A stretch of 64,000 nucleotides of DNA from CAADGU01 sp035444285 (GTDB taxonomy: Bacteria > Chloroflexota > Anaerolineae > Promineifilales > Promineifilaceae). A model generated the notes under the pieces. The model saw only the letters and a program-made list of their open reading frames with translations, was not told the DNA's origin and searched no databases. Both the position numbers and the translations under genes were made by a program. The stretch lies in NCBI GenBank assembly GCA_035444285.1, contig DAOMOK010000027.1, positions 15,215-79,214 on the forward strand, written 5' to 3'. Positions 17,462 through 26,222 of the stretch are shown piece by piece. Position 1 is the first letter of the stretch. Every line of letters starts with the position of its first letter.

Positions 17462-18529
17462 TTAGAAAATCGGGTTCACAATGTCCTGCACAATCAACAA
17501 CACCATCAGGCCTAGCAGTAGCAGCATCCCTACCAGATGGACTGTACCTTCGCGCTCCGGCTCAATCCGCCGTCCGCGAACGGCCTCGATCAGCACAAAC
17601 AAAATGCGGCCGCCGTCCAGCGCCGGAATGGGCAGCAAATTGGTAAAACCCAGGGCCACGCTGATGAAGGCCATCATGTTCAAAATGGGGAAAAAGGTAT
17701 TGTTATTGACTGATGTTTCGGCCGCTTCACCGGCGATCTGGCTGATGCCAACCACGCTGACCGGCCGCGCTTCCTGCGCCGTAATCTCGCCATTGATCAA
17801 CATGGAAGGCACTTTGACCGTCAGGTACATGATTTGCCACACCGATGAGGTTGACTTTTGTGCTGCTTCCAATGGCGACCGCATCAACCGGTTGCCGGTA
17901 GACGAAAAGCGCAGACCCACGCCAATTGGCCCTTCCACTGTCGGGTCATATTCCCCCTGCCGCCGGGGCACAATCACCAACGGCACCTGCTCGCTGCCGC
18001 GCTGCACCAGAAACAAGACTTCCTCGCCCAAATTCTCATTGACCGTGGCAATAATTAAACCAGACGTTTCGGCCCGCTCCCCGTTTACTTCCAAAATAAT
18101 GTCGCCAGCCTGCAACCCACCGATTTCTGCCGGTGAACCGGGATTCACGTCGCTGATTTCTACAGCCGGTGAACCAAGCATATAGGCAACCCAAAAAATC
18201 AGCAGGGCAAATATAAAATTAGCCCCTGACCCGGCTGACAACACAAACAGCCTGGCCTTTTTGGAAGCAGCGGACAGGCCGCCGGGCACGTTGGGGTCGT
18301 CTTCACCAGCCGGGCGCACAAACCCACCCAGCGGTATCCAGTTCAGGGTGTACAGGGTGCCGCCGCGCTCAAACAGTTTGATGGCGCGTGGCGGAAACCC
18401 GATGCCAAATTCTTCGACGCGGATTTTGCAAATGCGCGCTGCCCAGAAATGGCCCAATTCATGCACGAGAATGATAGGTGTGAGCACAATAAAAAACGCG
18501 CCGACGGCCCACAAAAATGATGATGACAT
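17462..18529 (-). CDS. rseP: RseP-like intramembrane site-2 metalloprotease with PDZ domain
   Basis: A 355-residue M50 protease. I use the ATG at 18529 (MSSSFLWAVG) because the longer frame to 18571 adds residues from a repeat. The zinc site HELGH is at residues 23-27 in the first membrane segment, and the second metal motif is NLLPIPALDGGRILF near the C-terminus. A PDZ domain lies between (NPGSPAEIGGLQAGDIILEV). RseP-type enzymes cut transmembrane anti-sigma factors or signal peptides in envelope-stress pathways. No anti-sigma factor is adjacent. A TATAAT (18611-18616, minus) with a weak -35 could be its promoter. Confidence 0.94.
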   Translation of the reverse strand: MSSSFLWAVGAFFIVLTPIILVHELGHFWAARICKIRVEEFGIGFPPRAIKLFERGGTLYTLNWIPLGGFVRPAGEDDPNVPGGLSAASKKARLFVLSAGSGANFIFALLIFWVAYMLGSPAVEISDVNPGSPAEIGGLQAGDIILEVNGERAETSGLIIATVNENLGEEVLFLVQRGSEQVPLVIVPRRQGEYDPTVEGPIGVGLRFSSTGNRLMRSPLEAAQKSTSSVWQIMYLTVKVPSMLINGEITAQEARPVSVVGISQIAGEAAETSVNNNTFFPILNMMAFISVALGFTNLLPIPALDGGRILFVLIEAVRGRRIEPEREGTVHLVGMLLLLGLMVLLIVQDIVNPIF

Positions 18530-18552
18530 AATTTGTTTCACCTTAAGAGTAC

Positions 18553-18586
18553 AGACCCTAAGGGTTTCCAAAAACCCTTAGGGTCT
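18553..18586. repeat. Inverted repeat (CCCTAAGGGTTT type)
   Basis: GACCCTAAGGGTTT and AAACCCTTAGGGTC form a near-perfect 14-bp stem in the leader of rseP. A degenerate relative occurs at 35082-35118. Confidence 0.8.
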
Positions 18587-18668
18587 TTCTTGACAAAATT
18601 TCTACCAGAGATTATACGCATGGGGGCAAGATAGCAACAACCGGCAGACCATTAATTTAACTGCCTTC

Positions 18669-19760
18669 TCACCGGAGGTCTTCTGTAGAGGAATCCTGTA
18701 GGCGGGCGATTGAGTCGGCGGTAAGGGCCAGTTGGACGGCCGTGCCGGGTGGAGGCAGGCTCACGGCCGTGTCCAACTCAAATTTCAACACCACATCCGC
18801 CACTGCTACCGTGATAATCTGGTAACGGCCGCGAAAGGAGACCTCTTGCAGCGTGGTGGTGAAGCTGTTCTCGGCCGTATCCCCATCCACCAGCAGGCGG
18901 GCCGCTTCCGGGCGCAGCAGCAGTGTCATTGCCTCGCCGGGTGTGAACGGCCGTGCCGCTGCCACCATCAGTTCACCTATCGCCGTCTGTGCCCGGTCGG
19001 GCGTTACGGCCGTGCCATCCAGGATATTCTCCATACCCAGAAAGCGGGCCACAAAGGGGGTGGCGGGACGGCCGTATAACCCTTGTGGTGTGCCAATCTG
19101 CTCCAAATGCCCCGCATTCATCACCGCCACCCGGTCGGCAATGGCAAATGCTTCGGCCTGATCGTGGGTGACGTAGACGGCCGTGATGCCTTGCGGCTGC
19201 CCCAGCATTTCCCCGGCCGACTTGAGGATGCGGCGCAGATCCAGCATCAACTGTTCGCGCAATGCCCTGTCCAGTGCCCCCAGTGGTTCATCCAGCAGCA
19301 GCAGGCGCGGCGCGGGCGCCAGGGAGCGGGCTAAGGCCACCCGCTGCTGCTCGCCGCCGGACAGTTCGTGGATCGGCCGTTCACCAAACCCGGTCAACCC
19401 CACCAGCGCCAACACCTGTGCCACCCGTTCCTGAATGGCCGGTTTAGGCAGATTTTGCATCCGCAGGCCAAAGGCCACATTCTGCTGCACATTTTTGTGG
19501 GGAAAGAGGGCGTAGTCTTGAAAGACGAAGCCAAAACCGCGCTGGTGAATGGGTTGGTGGGTAATGTCCTGAGAGAGGAGGTGGACACGGCCGTGATCGG
19601 GCGTTTCTAGCCCGGCGATGATGCGCAGCAGCGTGGTCTTGCCGCAGCCGCTCGGCCCCAACAAGGCCACAATCTCCCCCGCCGCCGCCGCCAACGAGAC
19701 ACCCTGCAGCACCGGTTTACCATCAAAACTCTTGCCAATATCAGCCAATTCCAAAAACAT
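18669..19760 (-). CDS. ABC transporter ATPase of the PotA/FbpC type, orphan
   Basis: A 363-residue ATPase with Walker A GPSGCGKTT, signature LSGGEQQRVALARSL, Walker B LLLLDEPLGALD and switch VYVTHDQAEA, followed by a TOBE-like C-terminal domain (from about residue 250). This layout is found in importers for polyamines, ferric iron, thiamine or molybdate. No permease or binding protein is next to it, so the substrate is unknown and it must work with components encoded elsewhere. I use the ATG at 19760. The frame opens three codons earlier at a TTG. Confidence 0.93.
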   Translation of the reverse strand: MFLELADIGKSFDGKPVLQGVSLAAAAGEIVALLGPSGCGKTTLLRIIAGLETPDHGRVHLLSQDITHQPIHQRGFGFVFQDYALFPHKNVQQNVAFGLRMQNLPKPAIQERVAQVLALVGLTGFGERPIHELSGGEQQRVALARSLAPAPRLLLLDEPLGALDRALREQLMLDLRRILKSAGEMLGQPQGITAVYVTHDQAEAFAIADRVAVMNAGHLEQIGTPQGLYGRPATPFVARFLGMENILDGTAVTPDRAQTAIGELMVAAARPFTPGEAMTLLLRPEAARLLVDGDTAENSFTTTLQEVSFRGRYQIITVAVADVVLKFELDTAVSLPPPGTAVQLALTADSIARLQDSSTEDLR

Positions 19761-19859
19761 AGGTCGCAATCATACCGTTTTATCAAAGATTGCGCAGATT
19801 ACACCGACTAAAAATCCCCGTAATCGTTGATGATGGCGTAAGTGCTCGTATAGTTGCTG

Positions 19860-19887
19860 TTGACAGCCCTTTTCCTTTCGTGATAAG
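19860..19887 (+). promoter_or_regulatory. Candidate vapBC promoter
   Basis: TTGACA (19860-19865), 16-nt spacer and GATAAG (19882-19887) lie about 30 nt before the vapB ATG, which has GGAGG at 19904-19908. Confidence 0.5.
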
Positions 19888-19915
19888 GTTAAGCCATCTA
19901 TATGGAGGTTTTAAG

Positions 19916-20197
19916 ATGTCTAAATCATCACCTATAGCTGTCCAACGCAAAGTAACCGTTACGATACCCGCAGAATTATTAGCTCAACTGGATGCCCGTA
20001 TCCCCTCACGCCAGCGCAGCAGTTTCATTACCACAGCCATAAAAACTCAATTGGCGCTTGTTGAACAGCAAGCTGTTCTGGAAGAAGCGGCTGGCGCATG
20101 GACAGAAAATAACCATCCAGACATGGTAAGCGAAACAGATATTGATCATTGGCTCAATCATTTACGCCATTCCTGGGCGCGAGGTGGTGATGAGTAG
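19916..20197 (+). CDS. vapB: VapB-like ribbon-helix-helix antitoxin
   Basis: A 93-residue protein starting at the ATG at 19916, which has a strong GGAGG upstream. The frame could extend to 19790 but without a credible start. The N-terminal half reads as a ribbon-helix-helix DNA-binding domain (KVTVTIPAELLAQLDARI, then RSSFITTAIKTQL). The acidic, Trp-containing C-terminus would wrap around the toxin. The gene overlaps the PIN toxin by 8 nt, the usual arrangement. It should neutralise the toxin and repress the operon. Confidence 0.88.
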   Translation: MSKSSPIAVQRKVTVTIPAELLAQLDARIPSRQRSSFITTAIKTQLALVEQQAVLEEAAGAWTENNHPDMVSETDIDHWLNHLRHSWARGGDE

Positions 20198-20591
20198 ATA
20201 TTTACTGGATACAGGCATTGTGCTTCGCCATTTACGTGGCAACCGACGTGTGGTTAATCTGCTGCGTCAATTGGGACGTACAGAGCGGTTGAGCATTTCT
20301 GTTATCACCCGCCTGGAAGTATATGCCGGGATGCACGAAAACGAACGCCAGACAACACAAAAACTACTATCACGATTCTTGACTTACAACCTGGATGCGA
20401 CCATTGCCGACCGCTCTGGCGAATTCGTGCGACAAATGCGCAGCCGGGAACAAGCATTGAGTATGCCCGATGCCATTATTGCGGCTACGGCCGTACAACA
20501 CCATCTCACCCTCATCACCCTGAACCAAAAAGATTTTGCCGGGACGCCTGGACTCAGTTTGTATCCTCTACCAGAGGGCATCAGCTCGTGA
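20190..20591 (+). CDS. vapC: VapC-like PIN-domain toxin RNase
   Basis: A 133-residue PIN-domain protein. The four conserved acidic residues of the Mg-dependent nuclease site can be placed: Asp7 in YLLDTGIVL, Glu43 in ITRLEVYAG, Asp94 in SMPDAIIAATA and Asp115 in NQKDF. VapC toxins cut tRNA or rRNA when the antitoxin is lost. The start at 20190 overlaps the vapB stop, with translational coupling likely. The neighbourhood shows no other mobile or defence genes. Confidence 0.92.
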   Translation: MSRYLLDTGIVLRHLRGNRRVVNLLRQLGRTERLSISVITRLEVYAGMHENERQTTQKLLSRFLTYNLDATIADRSGEFVRQMRSREQALSMPDAIIAATAVQHHLTLITLNQKDFAGTPGLSLYPLPEGISS

Positions 20592-20777
20592 TGCGTAATA
20601 TGTGACGGTCAGGTATCACGTATCACTTTTGTGTGATCTATCCGTCTAAAAGTGCTATCATCTCACGCCAGAGACGCCAATCCAAGACGCTCCTCTCTGC
20701 GCCGCTGCGTCTCTGCGTTAAGCTCATTCTGTTAACGCGATTATGCAAAATCGAACCACACCTCGAAGGAGATTGGT
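20592..20777. repeat. Intergenic repeats between vapC and pgm
   Basis: Degenerate heptamer-type arms (GTGATGCG ... TATCACGTATCAC) at about 20590-20635 are followed by a CTGCGCCGCTGCGTCTCTGC element at 20697-20716, whose inverse family member lies at 29961-29993. GAAGGAGA precedes the pgm ATG. Confidence 0.65.
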
Positions 20778-22430
20778 ATGGGTATTCACCAACTGGCAGG
20801 CCAACCCGCCCCCCGCGAACAATTGACCAATATCCCCCGCCTGATTGCTGCCTATTACACCCACAAACCAGACCCGGCCGAAGCGGCGCACTGCGTCGCC
20901 TTTGGCACGTCTGGGCATCGGGGCACATCGCTGAAATACAGCTTCAACGAAAACCACATTCTGGCGATCAGTCAGGCCATTTGTGAATATCGCCAGATGA
21001 TGGGGATTACCGGCCCACTTTATTTGGGCATGGATACCCATGCATTGTCGGAACCGGCGCTGTACACGGCCGTGGAAGTCTTCGCCGCCAACGATGTCCA
21101 GGTGTTCCTCCAGGCCGGTCTGGGGTACACCCCCACGCCCGTCATCTCCCATGCCATTCTTACCTACAATCGGGGACGGACGGATGGTCTGGCCGATGGT
21201 GTGGTCATCACCCCGTCGCACAATCCACCCGGCGATGGTGGTTTCAAATACAATCCACCCTCGGCCGGCCCGGCCGATACGAGTACCACCAAACAGATTC
21301 AAGATCGGGCCAACGAACTACTGGCGGATGGACTGCGCGGCGTGCGCCGCCTGCCGCTGAACCGGGCGCTCAAAGCGGACAGCACCCACGAATACGACTA
21401 TATCACCCCCTACGTGGCCGACCTGGGCAGCGTCATTCAGATGGAAGCGATTGCCCAGGCGCAGTTGAAGATTGGCGTAGACCCCATGGGCGGCGCGAGT
21501 TTGCCGTATTGGGCGCCCATTGCCGAGCGGTATGGGCTGGATATGGAGGTGGTGAACACGGCCGTAGACCCCACCTTCGCCTTTATGACCCTGGATCACG
21601 ACGGCAAAATCCGCATGGATTGTTCTTCGCCCTACGCCATGGCCAGCCTGATTCAGCTCAAAGACCGTTTCGACATCGCCTTTGGCAATGACCCAGACGC
21701 CGACCGGCACGGTATTGTCACCCGCAGCGCCGGACTGATGAACCCGAATCATTTTCTGGCAACGGCCGTGTCCTACCTCTTCCAACACCGCCCCCACTGG
21801 GGGCCGCAGGTGGCGGTGGGCAAAACGCTCGTCTCCAGTTCCATGATTGACCGGGTGGCCGAATCGTTAGGCCGTACCTTGTGTGAAGTGCCGGTGGGTT
21901 TCAAATACTTTGTGGAGGGACTGCTCAGCGGCGGCTTTGGTTTTGGCGGCGAGGAGAGTGCGGGCGCCTCCTTCCTGCGGTTGGATGGCACGGTGTGGAC
22001 AACGGACAAGGATGGGCTGCTGCTCGATTTGCTGGCGGCGGAGATATTGGCCGTCACCGGGAATGACCCCGGTGAGCAATATCGGGCATTGGCCGCCGAA
22101 TTTGGCGACCCGGCTTATGAACGCATGGACGCTCCGGCCAACGCCGCCCAAAAGAAGGCACTGGCCAACCTGTCGCCGGAGATGGTGCAGGCGGCGGAAC
22201 TGGCCGGTGAACCGATTATCGCCCGGCTGACCCACGCCCCGTGCAATGGCGAAGCCATCGGCGGGCTAAAGGTGGTGGCGACGAATGGCTGGTTTGCGGC
22301 ACGGCCGTCGGGCACCGAAGAAATCTACAAAATTTACGCCGAAAGTTTCCGCAGCCCCGACCACCTGAAACAAATTCAGGCAGACGCGCAGGCGATTGTA
22401 GCCGGGGCATTTCAGGCGGCAGGGGTGTAA
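20778..22430 (+). CDS. pgm: Phosphoglucomutase, alpha-D-glucose specific
   Basis: A 550-residue phosphohexomutase interconverting glucose 1-phosphate and glucose 6-phosphate, which links glycogen metabolism to glycolysis. The phosphorylated serine lies in VVITPSHNPPGDGG, the Mg-binding loop is GNDPDADRHG, the sugar-binding loop is GGEESAGASF and the phosphate-contact loop is ARPSGTEEIYKIYAES. The length and the early AFGTSGHRG motif match the bacterial Pgm subgroup. It is functionally related to glgA and malQ 17 kb away. Confidence 0.97.
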   Translation: MGIHQLAGQPAPREQLTNIPRLIAAYYTHKPDPAEAAHCVAFGTSGHRGTSLKYSFNENHILAISQAICEYRQMMGITGPLYLGMDTHALSEPALYTAVEVFAANDVQVFLQAGLGYTPTPVISHAILTYNRGRTDGLADGVVITPSHNPPGDGGFKYNPPSAGPADTSTTKQIQDRANELLADGLRGVRRLPLNRALKADSTHEYDYITPYVADLGSVIQMEAIAQAQLKIGVDPMGGASLPYWAPIAERYGLDMEVVNTAVDPTFAFMTLDHDGKIRMDCSSPYAMASLIQLKDRFDIAFGNDPDADRHGIVTRSAGLMNPNHFLATAVSYLFQHRPHWGPQVAVGKTLVSSSMIDRVAESLGRTLCEVPVGFKYFVEGLLSGGFGFGGEESAGASFLRLDGTVWTTDKDGLLLDLLAAEILAVTGNDPGEQYRALAAEFGDPAYERMDAPANAAQKKALANLSPEMVQAAELAGEPIIARLTHAPCNGEAIGGLKVVATNGWFAARPSGTEEIYKIYAESFRSPDHLKQIQADAQAIVAGAFQAAGV

Positions 22431-22431
22431 G

Positions 22432-22490
22432 AATCGTAAACCGTGAACCGTAATCCGTTACGGACTACGGTTCACGGTTTACGGATTACG
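22432..22490. repeat. Heptamer-unit inverted repeat between pgm and glcE-like gene
   Basis: CGTAAACCGTGAACCG units are followed by inverted CGGTTCACGGTTTACGG units, a near-perfect hairpin. It ends 5 nt before the next ATG and leaves no room for a normal Shine-Dalgarno. Confidence 0.85.
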
Positions 22491-22495
22491 AAAAA

Positions 22496-23572
22496 ATGCG
22501 ACCAACAAGCACAGCCGAACTCCAGGAAATCGTAAATGCCGGTTCTCGCCTGCTGCCGCGGGGTGGGGGAAGTAAACCGGCGTTGTCTGCGCCGGGGGGC
22601 ACGGCCGTAACCGTTGACATGAGCGGCCTGACCGGTTTGTTGGAATATGAGCCGGGGGAATACACGTTTACGGCGTATGCGGGCACGGCCGTGCAGCACA
22701 TCCAACACGAACTGGCAAAAAACGGCCAGTATCTGCCCTTTGATCCCCTGCTGGCGGCGAAGGGGGCCACGTTGGGTGGCACCATTGCCGCCAATACCAG
22801 CGGCTCCGGGCGCTACCGCTATGGTGGGGTGCGCGATTTTATTTTGGGGGTGCGCTTTGTGGATGGTCACGGCCGTCTCATTCACGCGGGCGGCAAGGTG
22901 GTCAAAAACGCGGCGGGGTTTGACCTGCCCAAGTTTATGGTGGGCAGCCTGGGTGGCTTTGGCATCCTGGCTGAGGTGAGCTTCAAAGTGTTCCCCGCGC
23001 CACCCGCTTACCTGACGCTGCGGTTGGCGTTGGCGAATGTGACGGCGGCGATGGAGGCGATTTTTTCATTGGCAACACGGCCGTTGGAAATGGATGCGCT
23101 GGATGTATTGGTGACGGACACCGGCGCTGACCTGCTCATCCGGTTGGGTGGGTTGCCGGAGGCGCTGCCCGCTCGCGCCGAGCGGCTGCGCCAGTTGCTC
23201 GCGCCGCACAGCACGGCCGTGGAAACCAGCACCGAAGACGCCGCCATCTGGCAGGCGGCCAATGACATGGCCTGGGCCGAGGTTGCACCACTGTTGATAA
23301 AAGTGCCCATCGCTCCTAAACGAGTAGAGGAATTGGACACGGCCGTAATCCCCCACACTACGCACCGCCGCTACACTGCCGGTGGTAATGTGGCCTGGCT
23401 GGCTGCCCCAAACGCCGCGCCGCTGGATGCCGTCTTGCGAGAATTGGGGTTGATGGGATTGGCGCTGCGAGGAAGTGGAGCACGGCCGTATCTGGGCCAA
23501 CAACCACCCGCCACCCTCATCTACCGCGCGGCCCAGGCGCTCGATCCTGACGGAAAATTTTACCGACCGTGA
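22496..23572 (+). CDS. FAD-binding oxidase subunit, GlcE-like
   Basis: A 358-residue FAD-linked protein of the PCMH/VAO fold, resembling glycolate oxidase subunit GlcE. The FAD-binding half has RLLPRGGGSKPALSAPGG, GATLGGTIAANTSGSGRYRYGG and GGKVVKNAAGFDLPKFMVGS. The C-terminal half is shorter than in complete oxidases such as GlcD. No glcD or glcF gene is adjacent, so its partners and exact substrate are open. The start codon follows a repeat hairpin directly and has no Shine-Dalgarno. Confidence 0.85.
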   Translation: MRPTSTAELQEIVNAGSRLLPRGGGSKPALSAPGGTAVTVDMSGLTGLLEYEPGEYTFTAYAGTAVQHIQHELAKNGQYLPFDPLLAAKGATLGGTIAANTSGSGRYRYGGVRDFILGVRFVDGHGRLIHAGGKVVKNAAGFDLPKFMVGSLGGFGILAEVSFKVFPAPPAYLTLRLALANVTAAMEAIFSLATRPLEMDALDVLVTDTGADLLIRLGGLPEALPARAERLRQLLAPHSTAVETSTEDAAIWQAANDMAWAEVAPLLIKVPIAPKRVEELDTAVIPHTTHRRYTAGGNVAWLAAPNAAPLDAVLRELGLMGLALRGSGARPYLGQQPPATLIYRAAQALDPDGKFYRP

Positions 23573-23608
23573 GTGATGCGTGATGCGTGACATCTCACGT
23601 TTCACGTT

Positions 23609-24412
23609 TCACGTGGGAAATTGAATGGCGGCGGCACGTTGCGCCATCTGGCGGATGGGATCGTAATCTTGGTCCGTGACGGCCGTGAACCGGGCCACCT
23701 CCCCATATTTCAGGATAAGCTGCCCTAACTTTTCCTCGTGCATCTGGCATAACAACCGGTGAATATGAGCCTTTAAGTCTGGCGGTAAATGCCGTTGTAT
23801 CACCAGCGGTGGGCCGGGGCTGGGGCCGAGGGTATCAATGATGCGAAGTTGCGTGCGCAGGGACGGCCGTAATTGGAATGCCCATTCCAAAACCGTGCTG
23901 TCAATGGCCGACGCATCCACCTCCCCACGCAAAATCATTGCCAGCGAATTCAGGTGACTGCCTGACATGATCACGCGGCTGAAGAAACGGCCGTCTGCCC
24001 CCATGGCTGCCAGCGTGTACCGGACGATGTTATAGCCGGAATGTGATCCTGGTTCATTGACGGCCCGAGACGCGCCGTGTAAATCGCTGAACCGCTGCCA
24101 GCCGCTGTCGTGCCGCACCACCACATCGGAAAAGTAACACGGCCGTGCCCCATACCGCTCGCCAGCCATTACCGGCGTTGCTAGCAGGTCAATACCCGGC
24201 TCTGGCCGGTCGGCCTGCTTCACATACGGCAGCCCACAAATCCAGCCAATGGTGATGTCGCCGCTGTCAATTAGCCGGTACCGCTCCGGCCAGGGCACAT
24301 CTTCCACACAGATACACGGGATATGCAGGCGCACGGCCAGATAATTGGCCAGCCGCTGTGTCAGTCCAAACGTATTGTCTGCCTGGCAGGTGGTGATGGT
24401 TAGAGGCGTCAT
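23609..24412 (-). CDS. PhnD-like periplasmic-binding fold protein without signal peptide
   Basis: Read from the ATG at 24412 the product has 267 residues of type-2 periplasmic-binding fold (ITTCQADNTFGLTQRLANYL, then DSGDITIGWICGLPYVKQAD and NEPGSHSGYNIVRYTLAAMG), like the PhnD family of phosphate/phosphonate binders. No signal peptide or lipobox is present. The longer frame to 24565 adds only a tail derived from the divergent promoter region. No PhnC/PhnE-type genes are nearby. It is divergent from the osmoprotectant operon. It may be a cytoplasmic sensor or an enzyme with this fold, so the function is open. Confidence 0.75.
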   Translation of the reverse strand: MTPLTITTCQADNTFGLTQRLANYLAVRLHIPCICVEDVPWPERYRLIDSGDITIGWICGLPYVKQADRPEPGIDLLATPVMAGERYGARPCYFSDVVVRHDSGWQRFSDLHGASRAVNEPGSHSGYNIVRYTLAAMGADGRFFSRVIMSGSHLNSLAMILRGEVDASAIDSTVLEWAFQLRPSLRTQLRIIDTLGPSPGPPLVIQRHLPPDLKAHIHRLLCQMHEEKLGQLILKYGEVARFTAVTDQDYDPIRQMAQRAAAIQFPT

Positions 24413-24434
24413 GGGACACAAATTGACACAAAAA

Positions 24435-24462
24435 TTGCCCTGAGTCAATCCGGTAATACAAT
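24435..24462 (+). promoter_or_regulatory. Candidate promoter of osmoprotectant operon
   Basis: TTGCCC (24435-24440), 16-nt spacer and TACAAT (24457-24462) lie about 80 nt before the permease ATG. Downstream, at about 24474-24508, is an 18-bp direct repeat of the form CATC-N4-GGATG-YGG, each unit itself a small palindrome, which could bind a regulator. Confidence 0.45.
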
Positions 24463-24542
24463 TAGGGTTGAAAGCATCTAACGGATGCGGCTCATCCAAT
24501 GGATGTGGCGTATCCGATTCACCCACAGTCCCACCTTGTCTT

Positions 24543-25178
24543 ATGCTTGATTTACTCCATGCCACCTGGCTCTATGCCCAAAGCCATGCCGCCGAATTTT
24601 GGCGGGCGTTGGCCGATCACCTGCTGCTGGTGGCTGTTTCCCTGAGTATTAGCATGGTCATCAGTATTCCCATCGGCATTTGGTCGTCGCGGGGGCAGCG
24701 CACGGCCGTGATTGATGCCCTGAGTACCTTCCGCGTGGTGCCCAGCATTGCCGTCCTCTTTCTGGCGATCCCCTTTTTTGGCCTGTCGCGCACATCGGCT
24801 ATCATTGCCCTGACGTTGCTGGCTTTCCCGCCCATTTTAATCAACACCGACGCCGCCTACCGCACCATCAACCCGGCCATCCGCGAAGCGGCTACCGGCA
24901 TGGGCATGACCGCCGGGCAGGTGTGGCAGCGAGTGGAGACGCCGCTGGCGCTGCCGGTGATATTGGCCGGGATTCGTACCGCTACCGTGGAACTGGTGGC
25001 CAGCGCCACCCTGGCGGCTTTCATTGGTGTGGGTGGTTTAGGATTGTTTGTGGTGCGCGGTTTCGCCCTCTATGATATTTCCATTTTGCTGGTGGGGGCG
25101 ATTCCAGTGGCGCTGCTGGCGTTATTCATTGACCTGACGTTGAGCGGCGTACAACATCGTATACAGGTTTCTACGTAA
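24543..25178 (+). CDS. Osmoprotectant ABC importer permease (first)
   Basis: A 211-residue BPD-type permease with about five membrane segments, of the OpuCB/OpuCD group that imports glycine betaine, choline or carnitine. The EAA loop that docks the ATPase reads REAATGMGMTAGQVWQRVETP. ATVELVASATLAAFIGVGGLG near the end is typical of the group. I use the ATG at 24543. The upstream frame would add 25 residues from the 5' leader. It is the first of four genes in an operon of permease, binding protein, ATPase and permease. Confidence 0.92.
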   Translation: MLDLLHATWLYAQSHAAEFWRALADHLLLVAVSLSISMVISIPIGIWSSRGQRTAVIDALSTFRVVPSIAVLFLAIPFFGLSRTSAIIALTLLAFPPILINTDAAYRTINPAIREAATGMGMTAGQVWQRVETPLALPVILAGIRTATVELVASATLAAFIGVGGLGLFVVRGFALYDISILLVGAIPVALLALFIDLTLSGVQHRIQVST

Positions 25179-25184
25179 CGAGAA

Positions 25185-25209
25185 GTTCAACTTTTGCCAA
25201 AAGTTGAAC
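25185..25209. repeat. Perfect hairpin between permease and binding-protein genes
   Basis: GTTCAACTTTT and AAAAGTTGAAC form an 11-bp stem with a 3-nt loop. A degenerate copy lies at about 27849-27872 after the last gene of the operon. Confidence 0.8.
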
Positions 25210-25239
25210 CTCTGAATCGAAAATCAAAAGGAGAGAATA

Positions 25240-26127
25240 ATGAAAAAGTTTATCTGGTTAATACTGTTGGGGCTGTTCACGGCCGTGCTCACCGCATGTG
25301 GCGGCAGCAACGACAAAACCATCACGGTGGCATCTAAAGATTTCACGGAACAGTTCATTTTGGGTGAAATGTACGCTTTGCTGCTGGAAGATGCTGGTTA
25401 CAAAGTGGAACGTAAATTGAACCTGGGCGGCACGCCGGTGGCCCAACAAGCCTTGCTGGACGGTTCCATTGATGTCTACCCCGAATACACCGGCACCGGC
25501 CTGCTCACCGTCTTGAAGATGGACGTAATGAGCGACCCGCAGGCCGTGTACAATGCGGTCAAAGATGCTTACCAGGAGCAATTTAATCTGGTCTGGCTGA
25601 CACCGGCGCCCATGAACAACACCCAGGCATTGGCCATGACCAAAGCGCGCGCCGCCGAATTGGGCATCACCACCTTCTCCGACATGGTAGCCAACGCCGA
25701 CCAGTTAGTCCTCATTGGCCCGCCGGAATTTGCCGAACGCGAAGATGGTGTTCCTGGCTTGAAACGGGTCTATGGCGATTTCAACTTCAAGAACTTCCTG
25801 ACTGTTGATCCGGGCCTGCGTTACCAGGCGCTGTTGAACGGCGAGGCGGATGTGGTGGTGGCCTTTGGCACGGACGGCGAATTGGCGGCGTATGACCTGC
25901 AATCGCTGGTAGATGACAAAGGGTTGTACCCGCCCTATCAGGTAGCGCCCGTCATCCGCCAGGCGGCGCTGGACGCCAACCCGGAAGTGGCCGACATTTT
26001 GAACAAGGTAGCCCCTCTGCTCACCGACGCCACCATGCAGCGGCTCAACAACGAGGTCAGCGGCAACGGCCGTGAACCCGCCGATGTGGCCCGTGAGTTC
26101 CTGGTGCAGCAAGGGCTGATCGAGTAA
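25240..26127 (+). CDS. opuCC: Osmoprotectant-binding lipoprotein
   Basis: A 295-residue substrate-binding protein with a lipoprotein signal (LTAC, Cys20), so it is anchored on the outer face of the membrane. The mature part begins ITVASKDFTEQFILGEMYALL and contains GGTPVAQQALLDGSIDVYPEY, both typical of the OpuCC/ProX family for quaternary amines. GGAGAG lies upstream of the ATG. It sits between the two halves of the importer and should deliver ligand to the two permeases. Confidence 0.95.
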   Translation: MKKFIWLILLGLFTAVLTACGGSNDKTITVASKDFTEQFILGEMYALLLEDAGYKVERKLNLGGTPVAQQALLDGSIDVYPEYTGTGLLTVLKMDVMSDPQAVYNAVKDAYQEQFNLVWLTPAPMNNTQALAMTKARAAELGITTFSDMVANADQLVLIGPPEFAEREDGVPGLKRVYGDFNFKNFLTVDPGLRYQALLNGEADVVVAFGTDGELAAYDLQSLVDDKGLYPPYQVAPVIRQAALDANPEVADILNKVAPLLTDATMQRLNNEVSGNGREPADVAREFLVQQGLIE

Positions 26128-26215
26128 ACAGGTAATCCGTAATTCGTAATCCGTAATCCGTAATCTGACAACGGGTTACGGATTACGGGTCACGGATTAC
26201 GGGTCACGGATTACG
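26128..26215. repeat. Heptamer-unit inverted repeat inside the osmoprotectant operon
   Basis: CGTAATCCGTAATC units followed by GGATTACGGGTCACGG units fill the gap between the binding-protein and ATPase genes. The repeat ends 7 nt before the ATPase ATG, which has no Shine-Dalgarno. Confidence 0.85.
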
Positions 26216-26222
26216 TTCCCCC

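Noticed and set aside
19916..20591. VapBC as part of a defence island
   Set aside because: Neighbours are an ABC ATPase and phosphoglucomutase; no restriction, CRISPR or mobile genes are present.
23609..24412. Phosphonate ABC transporter component
   Set aside because: No signal peptide and no permease or ATPase of that family nearby.
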